64,000 bases of DNA from an uncultured Bacteroidales bacterium (GCA_905234755.1 CAJOIT010000009.1:94023-158022), one strand, 5' to 3'. Shown: positions 42,976-51,658, numbered from the stretch's first letter. The notes: generated by a model from the sequence alone, not told the origin. Numbers and translations are program-made.

Positions 42976-44412
42976 TTGGAAAACGGCTACTACATAGAGT
43001 TTGTGTCCGACAAAATTTTCTCGGAAATTTCGGACATTGCGGCAAAGGAAAATGTAAATGTCTTTGTCATCGGTGGTTATGTACGCGACCGACTGCTAAT
43101 GCGTAACAACAAGAAAGACATTGACATAGTTGTTGACGGCGATGGTGTTGACTTTGCCCGCAAACTTGCCAAGCATTTGAAAGTAAAGAAAGTAAGCATT
43201 TTCAAGACCTACGGAACGGCAATGTTTGTATACAACGACACCGAACTGGAATTTGTTGGCGCCCGCAAGGAATCCTACAATTTCGACAGCCGCAATCCAA
43301 TAGTAGAACGCGGAAGCATCGAGGATGACCAAAAACGCCGTGATTTTACCGTAAATGCCTTGGCAATAAGCCTGAACAAGCAGAATTTCGGTGAACTTAT
43401 CGACCCGTTTAATGGCTTGGAAGACTTATATTTCCGCACCATCAGGACTCCGCTCGAACCATCAATAACATTTTCGGATGACCCATTGCGTATGCTTCGC
43501 GCAATCCGCTTCGCCACGCAACTCGATTTTCAGATTCATCCCGAATGCCTTACTGCAATACACGACAATCGTGAGAGAATAAAAATAATCACGCAGGAAC
43601 GCATACACACCGAACTTAACAAGATTCTTGAAAGCAAAAAACCATCTATCGGACTGAAATTACTATTCGATACCGGTCTGCTCGAAATTATCTTCCCTGA
43701 GTTGTACCAGCTTTCGGGCGTTACCGTACAAGATGGACTTGGTCACAAGGACATTTTCCTGCATACAATTCAAGTTGTTGACAATGTTGCAGAAAAGAGC
43801 AGCGACCTTTGGTTACGCTGGGCAGCTTTGCTTCACGACATCGGCAAACTGAAAACCAAGCGCTTTGTTGAAGGAACAGGATGGACTTTCTACTCGCACA
43901 ACACCGTTGGTGCCAATATGGTTCCGAAAATCTTCACCCGTATGCATTTACCGCTCAACGAAAAGATGAAGTTTGTGCAGAAAATGGTTGATTTGCACAT
44001 GCGCCCGATTGCTCTTGTTGAGGAAATCGTTACCGACTCGGCAATCCGCAGGCTAATTGTCGATGCAGGAGATGACATCGATGCACTTATGACACTATGT
44101 GAATCGGACATTACTTCGCGCAACGAGAAAAAGGTCGCTCAGTTCCTTGAAAATTTCAAGCTTGTGCGCCAAAAGATTGTCGAGGTAGAAGAACGCGATT
44201 CATTACGCAATTTCCAGCCACCGATTTCAGGCGAGGAAATAATGAATTTCTTTGGCATCGAACCATCTAGAGTTGTCGGTGAAATCAAAAACGCCGTACG
44301 CGAGGCCATTCTTGATGGTATCATCCCCAACGACTACAAAAAAGCCCACGAATTCATGGTACAAAAAGGCGAAGAACTCGGACTGAAAAAATCGGCAGCC
44401 ACCATAAAGTGA
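42976..44412 (+). CDS. CCA tRNA nucleotidyltransferase/poly(A)-polymerase family with HD domain
   Basis: A 478-residue enzyme starting with TTG at 42976; no suitable ATG lies between the -7 box and the conserved N-terminus. The class II nucleotidyltransferase head has 'VIGGYVRDRLL' and the metal-binding DIDIVVDG. 'RRDFTVNALAISL' and 'DPLRMLRAIRFATQL' are the nucleotide-selection motifs. An HD phosphohydrolase domain follows ('HTIQVVDNV', 'LLHDIGKLKT'), as in repair-type CCA enzymes. It adds or repairs the tRNA 3' CCA, which is needed here since none of the three tRNA genes encodes CCA. Confidence 0.9.
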   Translation: MENGYYIEFVSDKIFSEISDIAAKENVNVFVIGGYVRDRLLMRNNKKDIDIVVDGDGVDFARKLAKHLKVKKVSIFKTYGTAMFVYNDTELEFVGARKESYNFDSRNPIVERGSIEDDQKRRDFTVNALAISLNKQNFGELIDPFNGLEDLYFRTIRTPLEPSITFSDDPLRMLRAIRFATQLDFQIHPECLTAIHDNRERIKIITQERIHTELNKILESKKPSIGLKLLFDTGLLEIIFPELYQLSGVTVQDGLGHKDIFLHTIQVVDNVAEKSSDLWLRWAALLHDIGKLKTKRFVEGTGWTFYSHNTVGANMVPKIFTRMHLPLNEKMKFVQKMVDLHMRPIALVEEIVTDSAIRRLIVDAGDDIDALMTLCESDITSRNEKKVAQFLENFKLVRQKIVEVEERDSLRNFQPPISGEEIMNFFGIEPSRVVGEIKNAVREAILDGIIPNDYKKAHEFMVQKGEELGLKKSAATIK

Positions 44413-44426
44413 CCGCCGAAACAAGC

Positions 44427-44762
44427 TCAATTATTCTCCGGTTTGCAAAACAATATTCGATCTGCAACAACCTCGTACGATTGCCGTTCAACACCATTAT
44501 GGTCGGTATAGCTGTTTTGTTTCAGGCAACCGTCAACTACAACCTCGTAACCCTTCGATATTTTGGTTTTCACCATGTCGGCAAGGCTGCCCCACGCAAC
44601 TACATTATGCCACTGTGTTTCCTTTATGACCTTGTCGTTATGCTTTGAAAACTCTGATGTGGCAACCGAAATTCTTGCCAACTTTGTTCCGCTTGGAAAT
44701 TCATAAAATTTAGGATCACCGCCCAGATTTCCAATCAACTGCACTCTATTTCGTAAATTCAT
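44427..44762 (-). CDS. ssb: short single-stranded DNA-binding protein (copy 1)
   Basis: A 111-residue OB-fold SSB, start ATG 44762 (MNLRNRVQLIGNLGGDP). 'TKLARISVATSEF', 'TQWHNVVAWGSLAD' and 'KGYEVVVDGCLKQNSYTD' are standard SSB strands. The protein stops right after the OB fold ('RILFCKPENN') and lacks the flexible linker and acidic DDxPF tip through which housekeeping SSB recruits partners. It follows copy 2 by 17 bases. This form is typical of mobile-element SSBs. Confidence 0.9.
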   Translation of the reverse strand: MNLRNRVQLIGNLGGDPKFYEFPSGTKLARISVATSEFSKHNDKVIKETQWHNVVAWGSLADMVKTKISKGYEVVVDGCLKQNSYTDHNGVERQSYEVVADRILFCKPENN

Positions 44763-44779
44763 AACCTTAATTTTAACAA

Positions 44780-45133
44780 TTAACACTCTGCTTCATCAAC
44801 ATTCTGCATGCCCCTTTTCTCACAAATAATTTCTTCGGCAACAACCTCGGTAATATACCGTCTGACTTTGTTCTGGTCGTCGTAGCTACGACTTGCCAGA
44901 CGACCCATAACAACAACTCGCGAACCTTTCGTGCATTTTTCCGCCACAAAATCGGCATTTGCATTCCATGCAACCACATTGTGCCACTCGGTTTTAGCGA
45001 CTTGTTTGCCGTTCTCAAAATAATTCTCTGTTGTAGCCAACGAGAATCTTGCTACTTTACCATTCTTTGTCTCTGTTACCTTTGGGTCGGTTCCAAGATT
45101 TCCGACCAATCTTACAAAATTTCTTGTATCCAT
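44780..45133 (-). CDS. ssb: short single-stranded DNA-binding protein (copy 2)
   Basis: A 117-residue SSB ('MDTRNFVRLVGNLGTDP', 'TEWHNVVAWNANADFV', 'KGSRVVVMGRLASRSYDD'). It is more diverged from copies 1 and 3 than they are from each other. The end 'KRGMQNVDEAEC' is slightly acidic but has no DDxPF tip. Its start faces the promoter of the 45.2-kb small RNA, so the two are divergently transcribed. Confidence 0.9.
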   Translation of the reverse strand: MDTRNFVRLVGNLGTDPKVTETKNGKVARFSLATTENYFENGKQVAKTEWHNVVAWNANADFVAEKCTKGSRVVVMGRLASRSYDDQNKVRRYITEVVAEEIICEKRGMQNVDEAEC

Positions 45134-45145
45134 TTTATTTAAATT

Positions 45146-45176
45146 TTTGTTAGTTAATTATTAATTCCTAATTTTG
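45146..45176 (+). promoter_or_regulatory. consensus promoter of the 45.2-kb small RNA
   Basis: TTTG (45146-45149), exactly 19 bases, then TAATTTTG (45169-45176). This is the best-spaced plus-strand promoter in the window, and no plus-strand protein gene follows. Confidence 0.75.
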
Positions 45177-45182
45177 CATTGT

Positions 45183-45303
45183 GTTTCGCTTTGGCACCAA
45201 GATCGCGCCACTCGCTTCGGGAAGCCGGCAAATGTCTCGAAATGATGCGTGGAAGCCTCCGATTATGGGGGACCGAACAGGCTGGGTGAAACATTTTTTA
45301 TTT
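45183..45303 (+). ncRNA. GC-rich structured small RNA, convergent to a PBECR-like gene
   Basis: About 120 bases, visibly richer in GC than the flanks. The ends close by TGTTTC (near 45180-45185) with GAAACA (45287-45293), directly followed by TTTTTT, so the closing helix doubles as a terminator. Internal helices include GCTTC/GAAGC and AGCCT/AGGCT enclosing CCTCC/GGGGG. It is not 5S rRNA, 4.5S RNA, tmRNA or RNase P by their conserved motifs. Its 3' T-run overlaps the last codons of the facing gene (stop at 45298). A minus-strand reading frame of 60 codons across it is best explained as antisense to this RNA. Confidence 0.65.
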
Positions 45304-45714
45304 ATGTCTATCCGAATAAAATGACTTGAAAATATTGCCACTCTTTGCAACCTTTACTGCAAATGTATATTTTATTCTCCCATTATATTTTTCCTCCCAA
45401 TAAACAATATGATTTCCATCATCCTCTCTATTGCCGCATCTTACCACTTCCATCATATTTAGAATTTCCATTGCTGTAACAGTTCCACGATTCGTCTTGT
45501 AATGTTTAAGAAGAACATGTTGCGTTCCTTCGTTTTCATCATCCGAAGGAAACTTCATGGTAATCAAAGTCCCACTATTGTCTGTAGTACTGATACTTTT
45601 CAATTTTCCTTTTGTTCTACAAAACGTTTCAAATACCCTTTTCTGCTCGTCAGTTAAATCACGGTCGCCGACTTCTGCTTTGAATAATGCTATTTTTTCG
45701 TCAATAAGAGCCAT
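45298..45714 (-). CDS. PBECR-type nuclease domain protein
   Basis: A 138-residue soluble protein. After a helical N-terminus (1-70) come 'TQHVLLKHYKTNRGTVTAMEIL' with His pairs, 'MMEVVRCGNRE', a strand 'GRIKYTFAVKVAKSG' and the end 'FKSFYSDRHK'. This matches, by eye, the pattern of PBECR nucleases (conserved KH, then 'SFYS.R') found at the ends of phage and conjugative-element polyvalent proteins. It follows the LPD/PBECR-like gene by 7 bases and meets a small RNA at its 3' end. Its function as an RNase toxin is an inference from the family. Confidence 0.55.
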   Translation of the reverse strand: MALIDEKIALFKAEVGDRDLTDEQKRVFETFCRTKGKLKSISTTDNSGTLITMKFPSDDENEGTQHVLLKHYKTNRGTVTAMEILNMMEVVRCGNREDDGNHIVYWEEKYNGRIKYTFAVKVAKSGNIFKSFYSDRHK

Positions 45715-45721
45715 TTTCTAG

Positions 45722-46465
45722 TTATTTTTCAGTTACATACTTTGAAAGCGGCTCTCCATTGCAGTCAACTTTACCTTTTATTTTTTCGGAAATTTCGTTT
45801 GCCATGTCAAAAAAATCCCGTAGTTTTGTGTCAACCTTTCGGTCGAAAACCAACCTCGCCCGTGTCGGTGCCGGTGTCGAAGCATTTTCTTCCGAATGAT
45901 AAAAAGTGCTGTTCAATTTTGCAGCACTTTTTTCATACAATTCGATATTGCTGACGAAACAAGAATGCATTCCTGCAAGTCCGACATTTTCAACAGCGAC
46001 AGTAAACCTTACATAATACTTGCGATTTCCTATGTTAACTTTACCTATGTAATTATTATACAATGCAATATTACGATGCTGTTTATGCGCTGTCCCATCT
46101 GGTCTAAATACTCCAACCATGCAATCTTTTTCGGAATATGCCAACACTGACGATTTTAGTATTTCCGACAAGTAAGGTACAACAAGGACGAACAATCCAT
46201 TTTCCTTATAGATTTTTTTGAACGATGATTTAAAAAACTTTATTTCAAAGCCATCTCTTTTAACAGGAATTAATTGTTTATACAACATAAATGCTTCTTT
46301 TTCTCCATAATTTTTAATCTCAACCGTAATAGGCATCATTTCATTTATTGCATTCATTCTAGAAACAATCTCCCAGTCGCCAAACTTACGCTTGAACTCG
46401 GCAGTTCTCACAATACGCCACTGCTCATCGTTGAGATTCGATATTTTACCGTTAGGAGCTAACAT
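45722..46465 (-). CDS. polyvalent-protein fragment: WFGDW-type motif plus PBECR-like domain
   Basis: A 247-residue protein. The N-terminus 'APNGKISNLNDEQWRIVRT' followed by 'FKRKFGDWE' is the linker motif ('SNL...W..VRTP.FK.WFGDW') that joins domains in large polyvalent proteins of phages and integrative elements. Residues 55-210 look like one of the associated nuclease/LPD domains ('NNYIGKVNIGNRKYYVRFTV', 'HSCFVSNIELYEK'). The C-terminal 'GEPLSKYVTEK' is a frequent end of such modules. It therefore looks like a piece of a far larger ancestor, kept as a separate gene. It sits 26 bases after SSB copy 3 in a probable operon. Confidence 0.6.
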   Translation of the reverse strand: MLAPNGKISNLNDEQWRIVRTAEFKRKFGDWEIVSRMNAINEMMPITVEIKNYGEKEAFMLYKQLIPVKRDGFEIKFFKSSFKKIYKENGLFVLVVPYLSEILKSSVLAYSEKDCMVGVFRPDGTAHKQHRNIALYNNYIGKVNIGNRKYYVRFTVAVENVGLAGMHSCFVSNIELYEKSAAKLNSTFYHSEENASTPAPTRARLVFDRKVDTKLRDFFDMANEISEKIKGKVDCNGEPLSKYVTEK

Positions 46466-46491
46466 ATTGACACTACCATTGATTCAAAACC

Positions 46492-46857
46492 TTACGCAAT
46501 ATTCTTCTCCATCTTTGCATCTGCACGTTTGAGTCGTCTTACCATAATGCTGTCGGCAACAATCTCTGAGATCTTGCGCTCATTGCCGTTGCGGTCGGTA
46601 AATGTACTGCTCACAATGCTACCCATCACTATGACTTCGCTACCTGTGGAAACTTCACGGTTTTGCAATACCTCGGCGAGTTTATTCCATGCCGTCACAC
46701 TGTGCCATTGCGTGTCACGCACATATTTACCTTCTTTTTTATAAACATCGGTAGTTGCGAGCGAGAAGCGTGCGAGTTTTCTACCATTTTCAAATTCCCT
46801 AATCTGCGGTTCCGAACCCAGATTGCCAATTAGCTGTACGCGATTTCTTAAATTCAT
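46492..46857 (-). CDS. ssb: short single-stranded DNA-binding protein (copy 3)
   Basis: A 121-residue SSB starting at ATG 46857 (MNLRNRVQLIGNLGSEP), nearly identical to copy 1 in the first 17 residues. 'TQWHSVTAWNKLAEVL' and 'GSEVIVMGSIVSSTFTD' complete the OB fold. The C-terminus 'LKRADAKMEKNIA' is basic/neutral, with no acidic tip. It is the first gene of a unit with the two nuclease-like genes, under an upstream region shared with the 25.5-kb nuclease gene. Confidence 0.9.
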   Translation of the reverse strand: MNLRNRVQLIGNLGSEPQIREFENGRKLARFSLATTDVYKKEGKYVRDTQWHSVTAWNKLAEVLQNREVSTGSEVIVMGSIVSSTFTDRNGNERKISEIVADSIMVRRLKRADAKMEKNIA

Positions 46858-46914
46858 AATCATAAAATTTTAAACATTAAACATTTTGTTCGGACTTCGT
46901 TTTGAAATCCGCTG

Positions 46915-47053
46915 CAAAAGTCGGGTGATTTGAAAATGCTAGTCGGTTTTTAAATGTTTACTTTCGTTTATTAGTCGTTTCTTGTCGTTTATACACGGAT
47001 ATATAAATACCAATCAACACAATAGATTTAAATACTCACTTATCTTATTTGAC
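46915..47053 (-). promoter_or_regulatory. conserved upstream region with 11-bp iterons (copy B)
   Basis: Homologous to 25950-26079. Iterons read 'ctttcgtttat', 'tagtcgtttct', 'tgtcgtttata' in perfect 11-base steps. On the gene strand GACTTTTG (46922-46915) follows at about the same place as GATTTTTG in copy A. The iteron block ends 84 bases before ATG 46857, against 90 in copy A. Confidence 0.65.
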
Positions 47054-47085
47054 AAAAAAAAGGGTGACATACCTGCCACCCTTTT
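47053..47085 (-). terminator. terminator of the M3-like peptidase gene
   Basis: GGGTG (47062-47066) pairs with CACCC (47077-47081); on the minus strand eight T follow. Confidence 0.7.
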
Positions 47086-47108
47086 GCATTTTTATGAAAA
47101 TTCTATTC

Positions 47109-49172
47109 CTAATTCATCATTGCCAATGCCCTTCTAACTCCTGCCAGTGTCGGTTCGCCAGAAATTTCTGCTCCAACAGCGCCTTTCATCCATGCCTGCG
47201 GAGTAATTGAGCCCTGCAGAAGGATTCTTGTGAGTTCCTCGGCAAATGGCTTGTCTGCCATATAGGTTTCTATCTGGTAGTCAATTAAGTGTCCGACTGG
47301 ATAGTTTGCCAAATACAACGGAGAATCAATCATATGCGAGTAGATTGCAAGAATTGGAGAATCCTTTACGCCGAAAACTGGTGCATAATACTTGTTCCAC
47401 ACATCCTTTGCAATTGAAACCACTGCATCGCGGAGTTCCTGCGCATTGGCATCCTGATTTTCGTACATCCAGCGCCAAGTGTATAAATCAACCAACGAAA
47501 CACCCATGATTTCGTATGCCGACCAGCAGTTTTCCAATGCAGCCAACGCTTCCTTTTCATCTGAAGAATCGCCCTTTGCCTGTCCGAGAAGCTTCAAGTC
47601 GCGACCTTGGAACATAAATGCAACTGCTTCGGTAAATGCCGTGTTAGGAATACCTTTCAGCATATAGTAGTCGATGTCGTAAAGCGTAATGGTCTGCTCA
47701 ACACAATGTCCAAGTTCGTGAACTGCAATGTTGTAACCCTTGTAGTCCATACCGCTCTTTGCAATTCTTGTACGCAAATGGGCCAAATCGCCCTTCATTT
47801 CGCTGCCCCAAGCATGACCAGCACCGCGAGCCGGGTCAACGCTGATTTTTGAAGCAATTGAACTTGCCTTGTCGCGCGACCAACCCAAATCGGTGAGAAT
47901 ACGCGGAATATCGCGGCCAAATGCCGACGGATTCGGATAACGCTGACGGGTAATGCGGTCAAGTTCTGCCTCGTTCATGTCATTGCGAGCGGTAAAACCA
48001 TTGTACCAAATATCGTATGGCTGCAACGGACGACCTAAACGTTTTGAAATCAACTGACCTACCTGTGCAATTTCGGGAGCGGAAATGAAATCGATGAACA
48101 ACTTCTCAACCTCATCCTGTGTAAGCTCCATTGTCTCGTCGAAAGCCCTTTCGATATAAGTCGGATAAACCGAATTGAACTTGTCCATTGCCGACAAAGC
48201 CTTGAAATTGTACAAGATATGTTCGTAACGTGTAAACGGCTCTGCAGGACTTGAAACTTCTGCGCCGTCCTTATAAAGTTTGTTGGTACGCGGATTCCAC
48301 TGGTATTTGTCGGAATTAATCACATCCTGCGGAATATCTTGATTTACAATATGAAGCATAACATCATAAATCATCTGCTGCTTTTCAAGTCCATGCTCCG
48401 AATCGGAATAGTCAGACTTCAGTTCATCGCGCAAATTCCAGTGGCTTATCAGTTTCATGTCCTTGGGAAACAAGGTATTGCCGCTGTTGTCAATCAAGTT
48501 GCCCATATAAATGTTGTAGCTTGAAATGTAATTGTCGGCGTTGGTCATAGCAATATTTGCTGCCTGCTCGTACTCTGCCGGGATTCTGGATGTAAACCTG
48601 TCGCCAAGTCGTGCGTATGCCCAATCCTGACGGGTCCAGTTGTCGCATAGCTGTTTCTTTTCGGCAAGCGAGTATGATGGGAAATTAAGCACGATGTAGA
48701 AGGCCATCTTGTTGGCAAACAAATCGTCGGCAATATGCGCCGTGGTTGAATATGCGCCCATAGCCTCATCGACAAAATCGACTTCGCCCATATCGAGATG
48801 CAACGGTTCCATCAACTTTATGGTCATTGTGTTGCCGTATCCGTAAAGGATTTCAAGATTGCGCTCGATTTTCTTGTAGGTCTCGAATCGCTTTGCAGAG
48901 TCAAGTACGAAGTTGGTCATACAGAAATCGTAGAAATCATCTAGCGAACCGTCTTGCGCCTGCCATAGGGCTGCAACTTGTGTTACACCTTTTTCTATCC
49001 TATCGGCATCCTGTCCGTTGCAGTACTCCTTCAAACTGCGAACTGTCCTTTCAATATCGTTTTCGGGAATCCTGAATTCAGCCGTAACGACATCGTTATT
49101 GGTGCTTGTATCCTTGCACGAAACAAAAAAAGCCATTGCCAAAACAATTAATGGGAAAACTATTCTTTTCAT
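47109..49172 (-). CDS. M3-like zinc metallopeptidase lipoprotein
   Basis: A 687-residue lipoprotein with lipobox FVSC (Cys19). The body is largely helical. The zinc motif H485-E-L-G-H489 is followed after about 26 residues by E515 in 'NTAFTEAVAFMF', the spacing of gluzincins related to family M3 oligopeptidases. The upstream helical region ('DMNEAELDRITRQRYPNPSAF') would form the channel roof. It probably cuts short peptides at the outer membrane or in the periplasm, feeding amino-acid fermentation. Promoter and terminator are both visible, so it is a single-gene unit. Confidence 0.85.
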   Translation of the reverse strand: MKRIVFPLIVLAMAFFVSCKDTSTNNDVVTAEFRIPENDIERTVRSLKEYCNGQDADRIEKGVTQVAALWQAQDGSLDDFYDFCMTNFVLDSAKRFETYKKIERNLEILYGYGNTMTIKLMEPLHLDMGEVDFVDEAMGAYSTTAHIADDLFANKMAFYIVLNFPSYSLAEKKQLCDNWTRQDWAYARLGDRFTSRIPAEYEQAANIAMTNADNYISSYNIYMGNLIDNSGNTLFPKDMKLISHWNLRDELKSDYSDSEHGLEKQQMIYDVMLHIVNQDIPQDVINSDKYQWNPRTNKLYKDGAEVSSPAEPFTRYEHILYNFKALSAMDKFNSVYPTYIERAFDETMELTQDEVEKLFIDFISAPEIAQVGQLISKRLGRPLQPYDIWYNGFTARNDMNEAELDRITRQRYPNPSAFGRDIPRILTDLGWSRDKASSIASKISVDPARGAGHAWGSEMKGDLAHLRTRIAKSGMDYKGYNIAVHELGHCVEQTITLYDIDYYMLKGIPNTAFTEAVAFMFQGRDLKLLGQAKGDSSDEKEALAALENCWSAYEIMGVSLVDLYTWRWMYENQDANAQELRDAVVSIAKDVWNKYYAPVFGVKDSPILAIYSHMIDSPLYLANYPVGHLIDYQIETYMADKPFAEELTRILLQGSITPQAWMKGAVGAEISGEPTLAGVRRALAMMN

Positions 49173-49235
49173 ATAAACAATTTTTAATCTGCAATATTCT
49201 CAAAAAATGTCATTTTCATTCAAATGAATCTTATG

Positions 49236-49243
49236 CAAAGATA
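49236..49243 (-). promoter_or_regulatory. -7 box of the M3-like peptidase gene
   Basis: TATCTTTG on the minus strand, 63 bases before ATG 49172. Confidence 0.6.
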
Positions 49244-49404
49244 AGGTTTTATTCTAGTGATTATGTTGTATATTAAATTATTAATTCACAAAGTATGTTT
49301 AATTTCTATTTTTGAACTAAAACCGCCAAAAAACTCTTCAATTTTTATGGCCATAAAATTTGACTCAAGGGTATAGCATTTTTATTATTCACAAACTATA
49401 CTTG

Positions 49405-49491
49405 CTCCGTAAGTGTGTTTTTAATGACATTTACGGAGTAAATATAAATCATTATCTCTCCGTAACTATATTTCTAAGAGTACTTACGGAG
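49405..49491. repeat. two CTCCGTAA hairpins of identical geometry
   Basis: CTCCGTAA at 49405 and 49458, TTACGGAG at 49431 and 49484. Each pair is 26 bases apart start to start (18-base loop), and the two units are 53 bases apart. The rest of the 49173-49648 spacer is AT-rich without a gene. Confidence 0.75.
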
Positions 49492-49648
49492 ACAATATCG
49501 GAGCATTTGCGAGTAAATTATTTAGATATATGTGGTTAGGCGAGCAAAGAAGAATCCTATGCGAACAAATCGTCTGCTATAACTTCGGACTGTAGAAAAA
49601 TACAGTTACGGATTACAAATCCACTTATTCAATCCGCCTGGTGTGATT

Positions 49649-51463
49649 TTATTCTTTTACGAATTTTCGCTGGATTTCCGACCCTTGAATTTGGATACGA
49701 ACGACATAAATTCCATTTGCCAATCCTTCCACATTGCAAACCGCATTGTCTGCGTTTACCTCTGTGCGATAAACGACCAGTCCCAAGGTGTTTACGATCT
49801 CTATTCCGGAAATGGGTTCCGATGATGTTATGTTGAGAACCCTATTTGCAGGGTTAGGGTATAACTGAAGTCTAGTGGTTTCGTCAAATTCTACATAAGT
49901 ACTTTCACAATCAGGATTTTCTTGTATGTTTGTAAATTCATTCCAATATTGTTCTGCATTGTAACTGTCTGTTGAACCACACGGCACATATATAACAATA
50001 TCTCTTGGCACATATATAAATGTATTACTACAAATTAATGGTGGATATGGTTGTTTAATGTCTATATTCAATATGTTGGGACAATTTCCAAATGCTGCAT
50101 CCGCAATGTTCGTTACAGAAACACCGATTGTAATATTTGTCAACGAAAAACAATTCCAAAATGCACCACTGCCAATGTTTATAACAGAATTAGGGATTGT
50201 AATTGATGTTATTCCTGTACAGTTAGCAAATACATAAGATGGAATATCCGTAACATTATCACCAATGTTCAACGTGGTCAATGATGTGCATTGATTCCAA
50301 ACATTATTGCCAACACTAGTACAATTTGTTGCATTGAAATTGACAGTTGTTAATCTGCTACACCCAGAAAAAGCGCGATCACCTATGCTTGTTATAGAAT
50401 TTGGTATCGTAATAGATGTCAGTTCACTGCAATTCATAAAGGTACACTCTTCAATACTTTCTATAGAATTACCAATTGTTATTCCAGCCAGTCCGCTACA
50501 ATTCTCAAATGCATTACTGCCAATGTTTATAACTGAATTAGGGATTGTAATTGATGACAATCCGCTGCAATTATAAAATGCCGAACTTCCTATGCTTTCA
50601 ACAGAATTTGGGATTGTTAAAATTCCAGTTAGACTACTACACTCAGAAAAAGCACGTTCCGGAATATTTGTTACATTATTACCAATGTTTAATGTTGTCA
50701 ATGATGTACATCCCGACCAAACACTATAGCCAACACTAGTACAGTTTGTTGCATTGAAATTTATTGTTTGCAAACCACTGCAACCAAAAAATGCACCACC
50801 ACCAATACTTGTAACAGAATTAGGTATTGTAACAGAAATCAGATTGCTACTGCTACAATATAAAAAATTTTGAGGAATATTTGTTGTATTATTACCGATG
50901 TTTAATGTCGTTAGAGCTGAGCAACCGCGGAACAGACCGGCCCCTTCCGTTTCACAATTTATTGCGTTGAAATTAATTGTTGTTAGACTAGTACAACTAT
51001 CAAAAGATCCTTCTCCGATACTCGTAACTGAATTAGGAATTGTAATTGAAATTATACCTCTGCAATAGGAAAAAGAATAAACACCAATAGTCGTCACCGA
51101 ATTTGGAATTATCATCTCTGTTAATCCGTCGCAATTATTAAATGCCCAATCTCCAATGCTTGTGACCCAATTGTTTATTGTGACAGATGTAAGACCGCTG
51201 CACCCCCGAAATGCCTCATAACCAATTCTTGTAACAAAATATGTAATATTGTTATGTATTACAGTCTCTGGTATTACTAAGTTGCCAATGGTAAGGTCTG
51301 TTTGATTTTGAGTCACCTCTACTGTGTAAGGTTCACTATTCGATATAATGTTATAGTACAAGGTCTGCCCACTACTACACACTGCTGAAAAATCATACGC
51401 CGTTGCGTAACCACCATACACAATGGCAAAAATTAAAATTGATAAAAGTTTCTTCATTTTCAA
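49649..51463 (-). CDS. BspA-like leucine-rich-repeat surface protein with T9SS tail
   Basis: A 604-residue secreted protein. The signal peptide is MKMKKLLSILIFAIVYGGYATA. From about residue 60 to 470 run some 17 LRR_5 (BspA/Treponema) repeats of about 23 residues with the core 'SITIPNSVTSIG..AF..C', mixed with variants 'LTTLNIGNNVTNIP'. The C-terminal 80 residues are a T9SS sorting domain ('LQLYPNPANRVLNI', 'GIEIVNTLGLVVYRTEV', 'GLANGIYVVRIQ'). BspA-type proteins bind fibrinogen, fibronectin or other bacteria. The near-identical DNA repeats make copy number changes likely. Confidence 0.93.
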   Translation of the reverse strand: MKMKKLLSILIFAIVYGGYATAYDFSAVCSSGQTLYYNIISNSEPYTVEVTQNQTDLTIGNLVIPETVIHNNITYFVTRIGYEAFRGCSGLTSVTINNWVTSIGDWAFNNCDGLTEMIIPNSVTTIGVYSFSYCRGIISITIPNSVTSIGEGSFDSCTSLTTINFNAINCETEGAGLFRGCSALTTLNIGNNTTNIPQNFLYCSSSNLISVTIPNSVTSIGGGAFFGCSGLQTINFNATNCTSVGYSVWSGCTSLTTLNIGNNVTNIPERAFSECSSLTGILTIPNSVESIGSSAFYNCSGLSSITIPNSVINIGSNAFENCSGLAGITIGNSIESIEECTFMNCSELTSITIPNSITSIGDRAFSGCSRLTTVNFNATNCTSVGNNVWNQCTSLTTLNIGDNVTDIPSYVFANCTGITSITIPNSVINIGSGAFWNCFSLTNITIGVSVTNIADAAFGNCPNILNIDIKQPYPPLICSNTFIYVPRDIVIYVPCGSTDSYNAEQYWNEFTNIQENPDCESTYVEFDETTRLQLYPNPANRVLNITSSEPISGIEIVNTLGLVVYRTEVNADNAVCNVEGLANGIYVVRIQIQGSEIQRKFVKE

Positions 51464-51526
51464 ATTCTATTTTTGTTATTATAATTATCGCAAGCCCATC
51501 ACGGTATTTCTTTATTCTATAAAAAA

Positions 51527-51658
51527 GTGGGCTTCGTTAACTCTTATCTGCTCTAAGGTTTCTGGAATACCTATGCCGTAAATAAGAAAAGCCCACGGAT
51601 AGACCGCGAGCATTTCTACTTTATTCTTACGGCAATAAATTTTCCAGAATTTAAGAGC
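51527..51658. repeat. 132-bp nested inverted-repeat element
   Basis: Arms GCTCTAAGGTTTCTGGAA (51550-51567) and TTCCAGAATTTAAGAGC (51642-51658) are imperfect inverses, with TGCCGTAA (51574-51581) and TTACGGCA (51627-51634) inside. A competing pair GTGGGCTT (51527-51534) and AAGCCCAC (51589-51596) crosses the first. This fills the middle of the geneless 51464-51923 stretch. Confidence 0.65.

Noticed and set aside
45183..45303. 5S rRNA, SRP RNA, tmRNA or RNase P RNA
   Set aside because: None of their conserved sequence motifs is present; only the length is compatible with 5S or SRP RNA.
45168..45350. 60-codon minus-strand frame across the small RNA at 45.2 kb
   Set aside because: A consensus promoter and terminator on the opposite strand and strong pairing favour an RNA gene; the frame also overlaps the end of the next coding gene.
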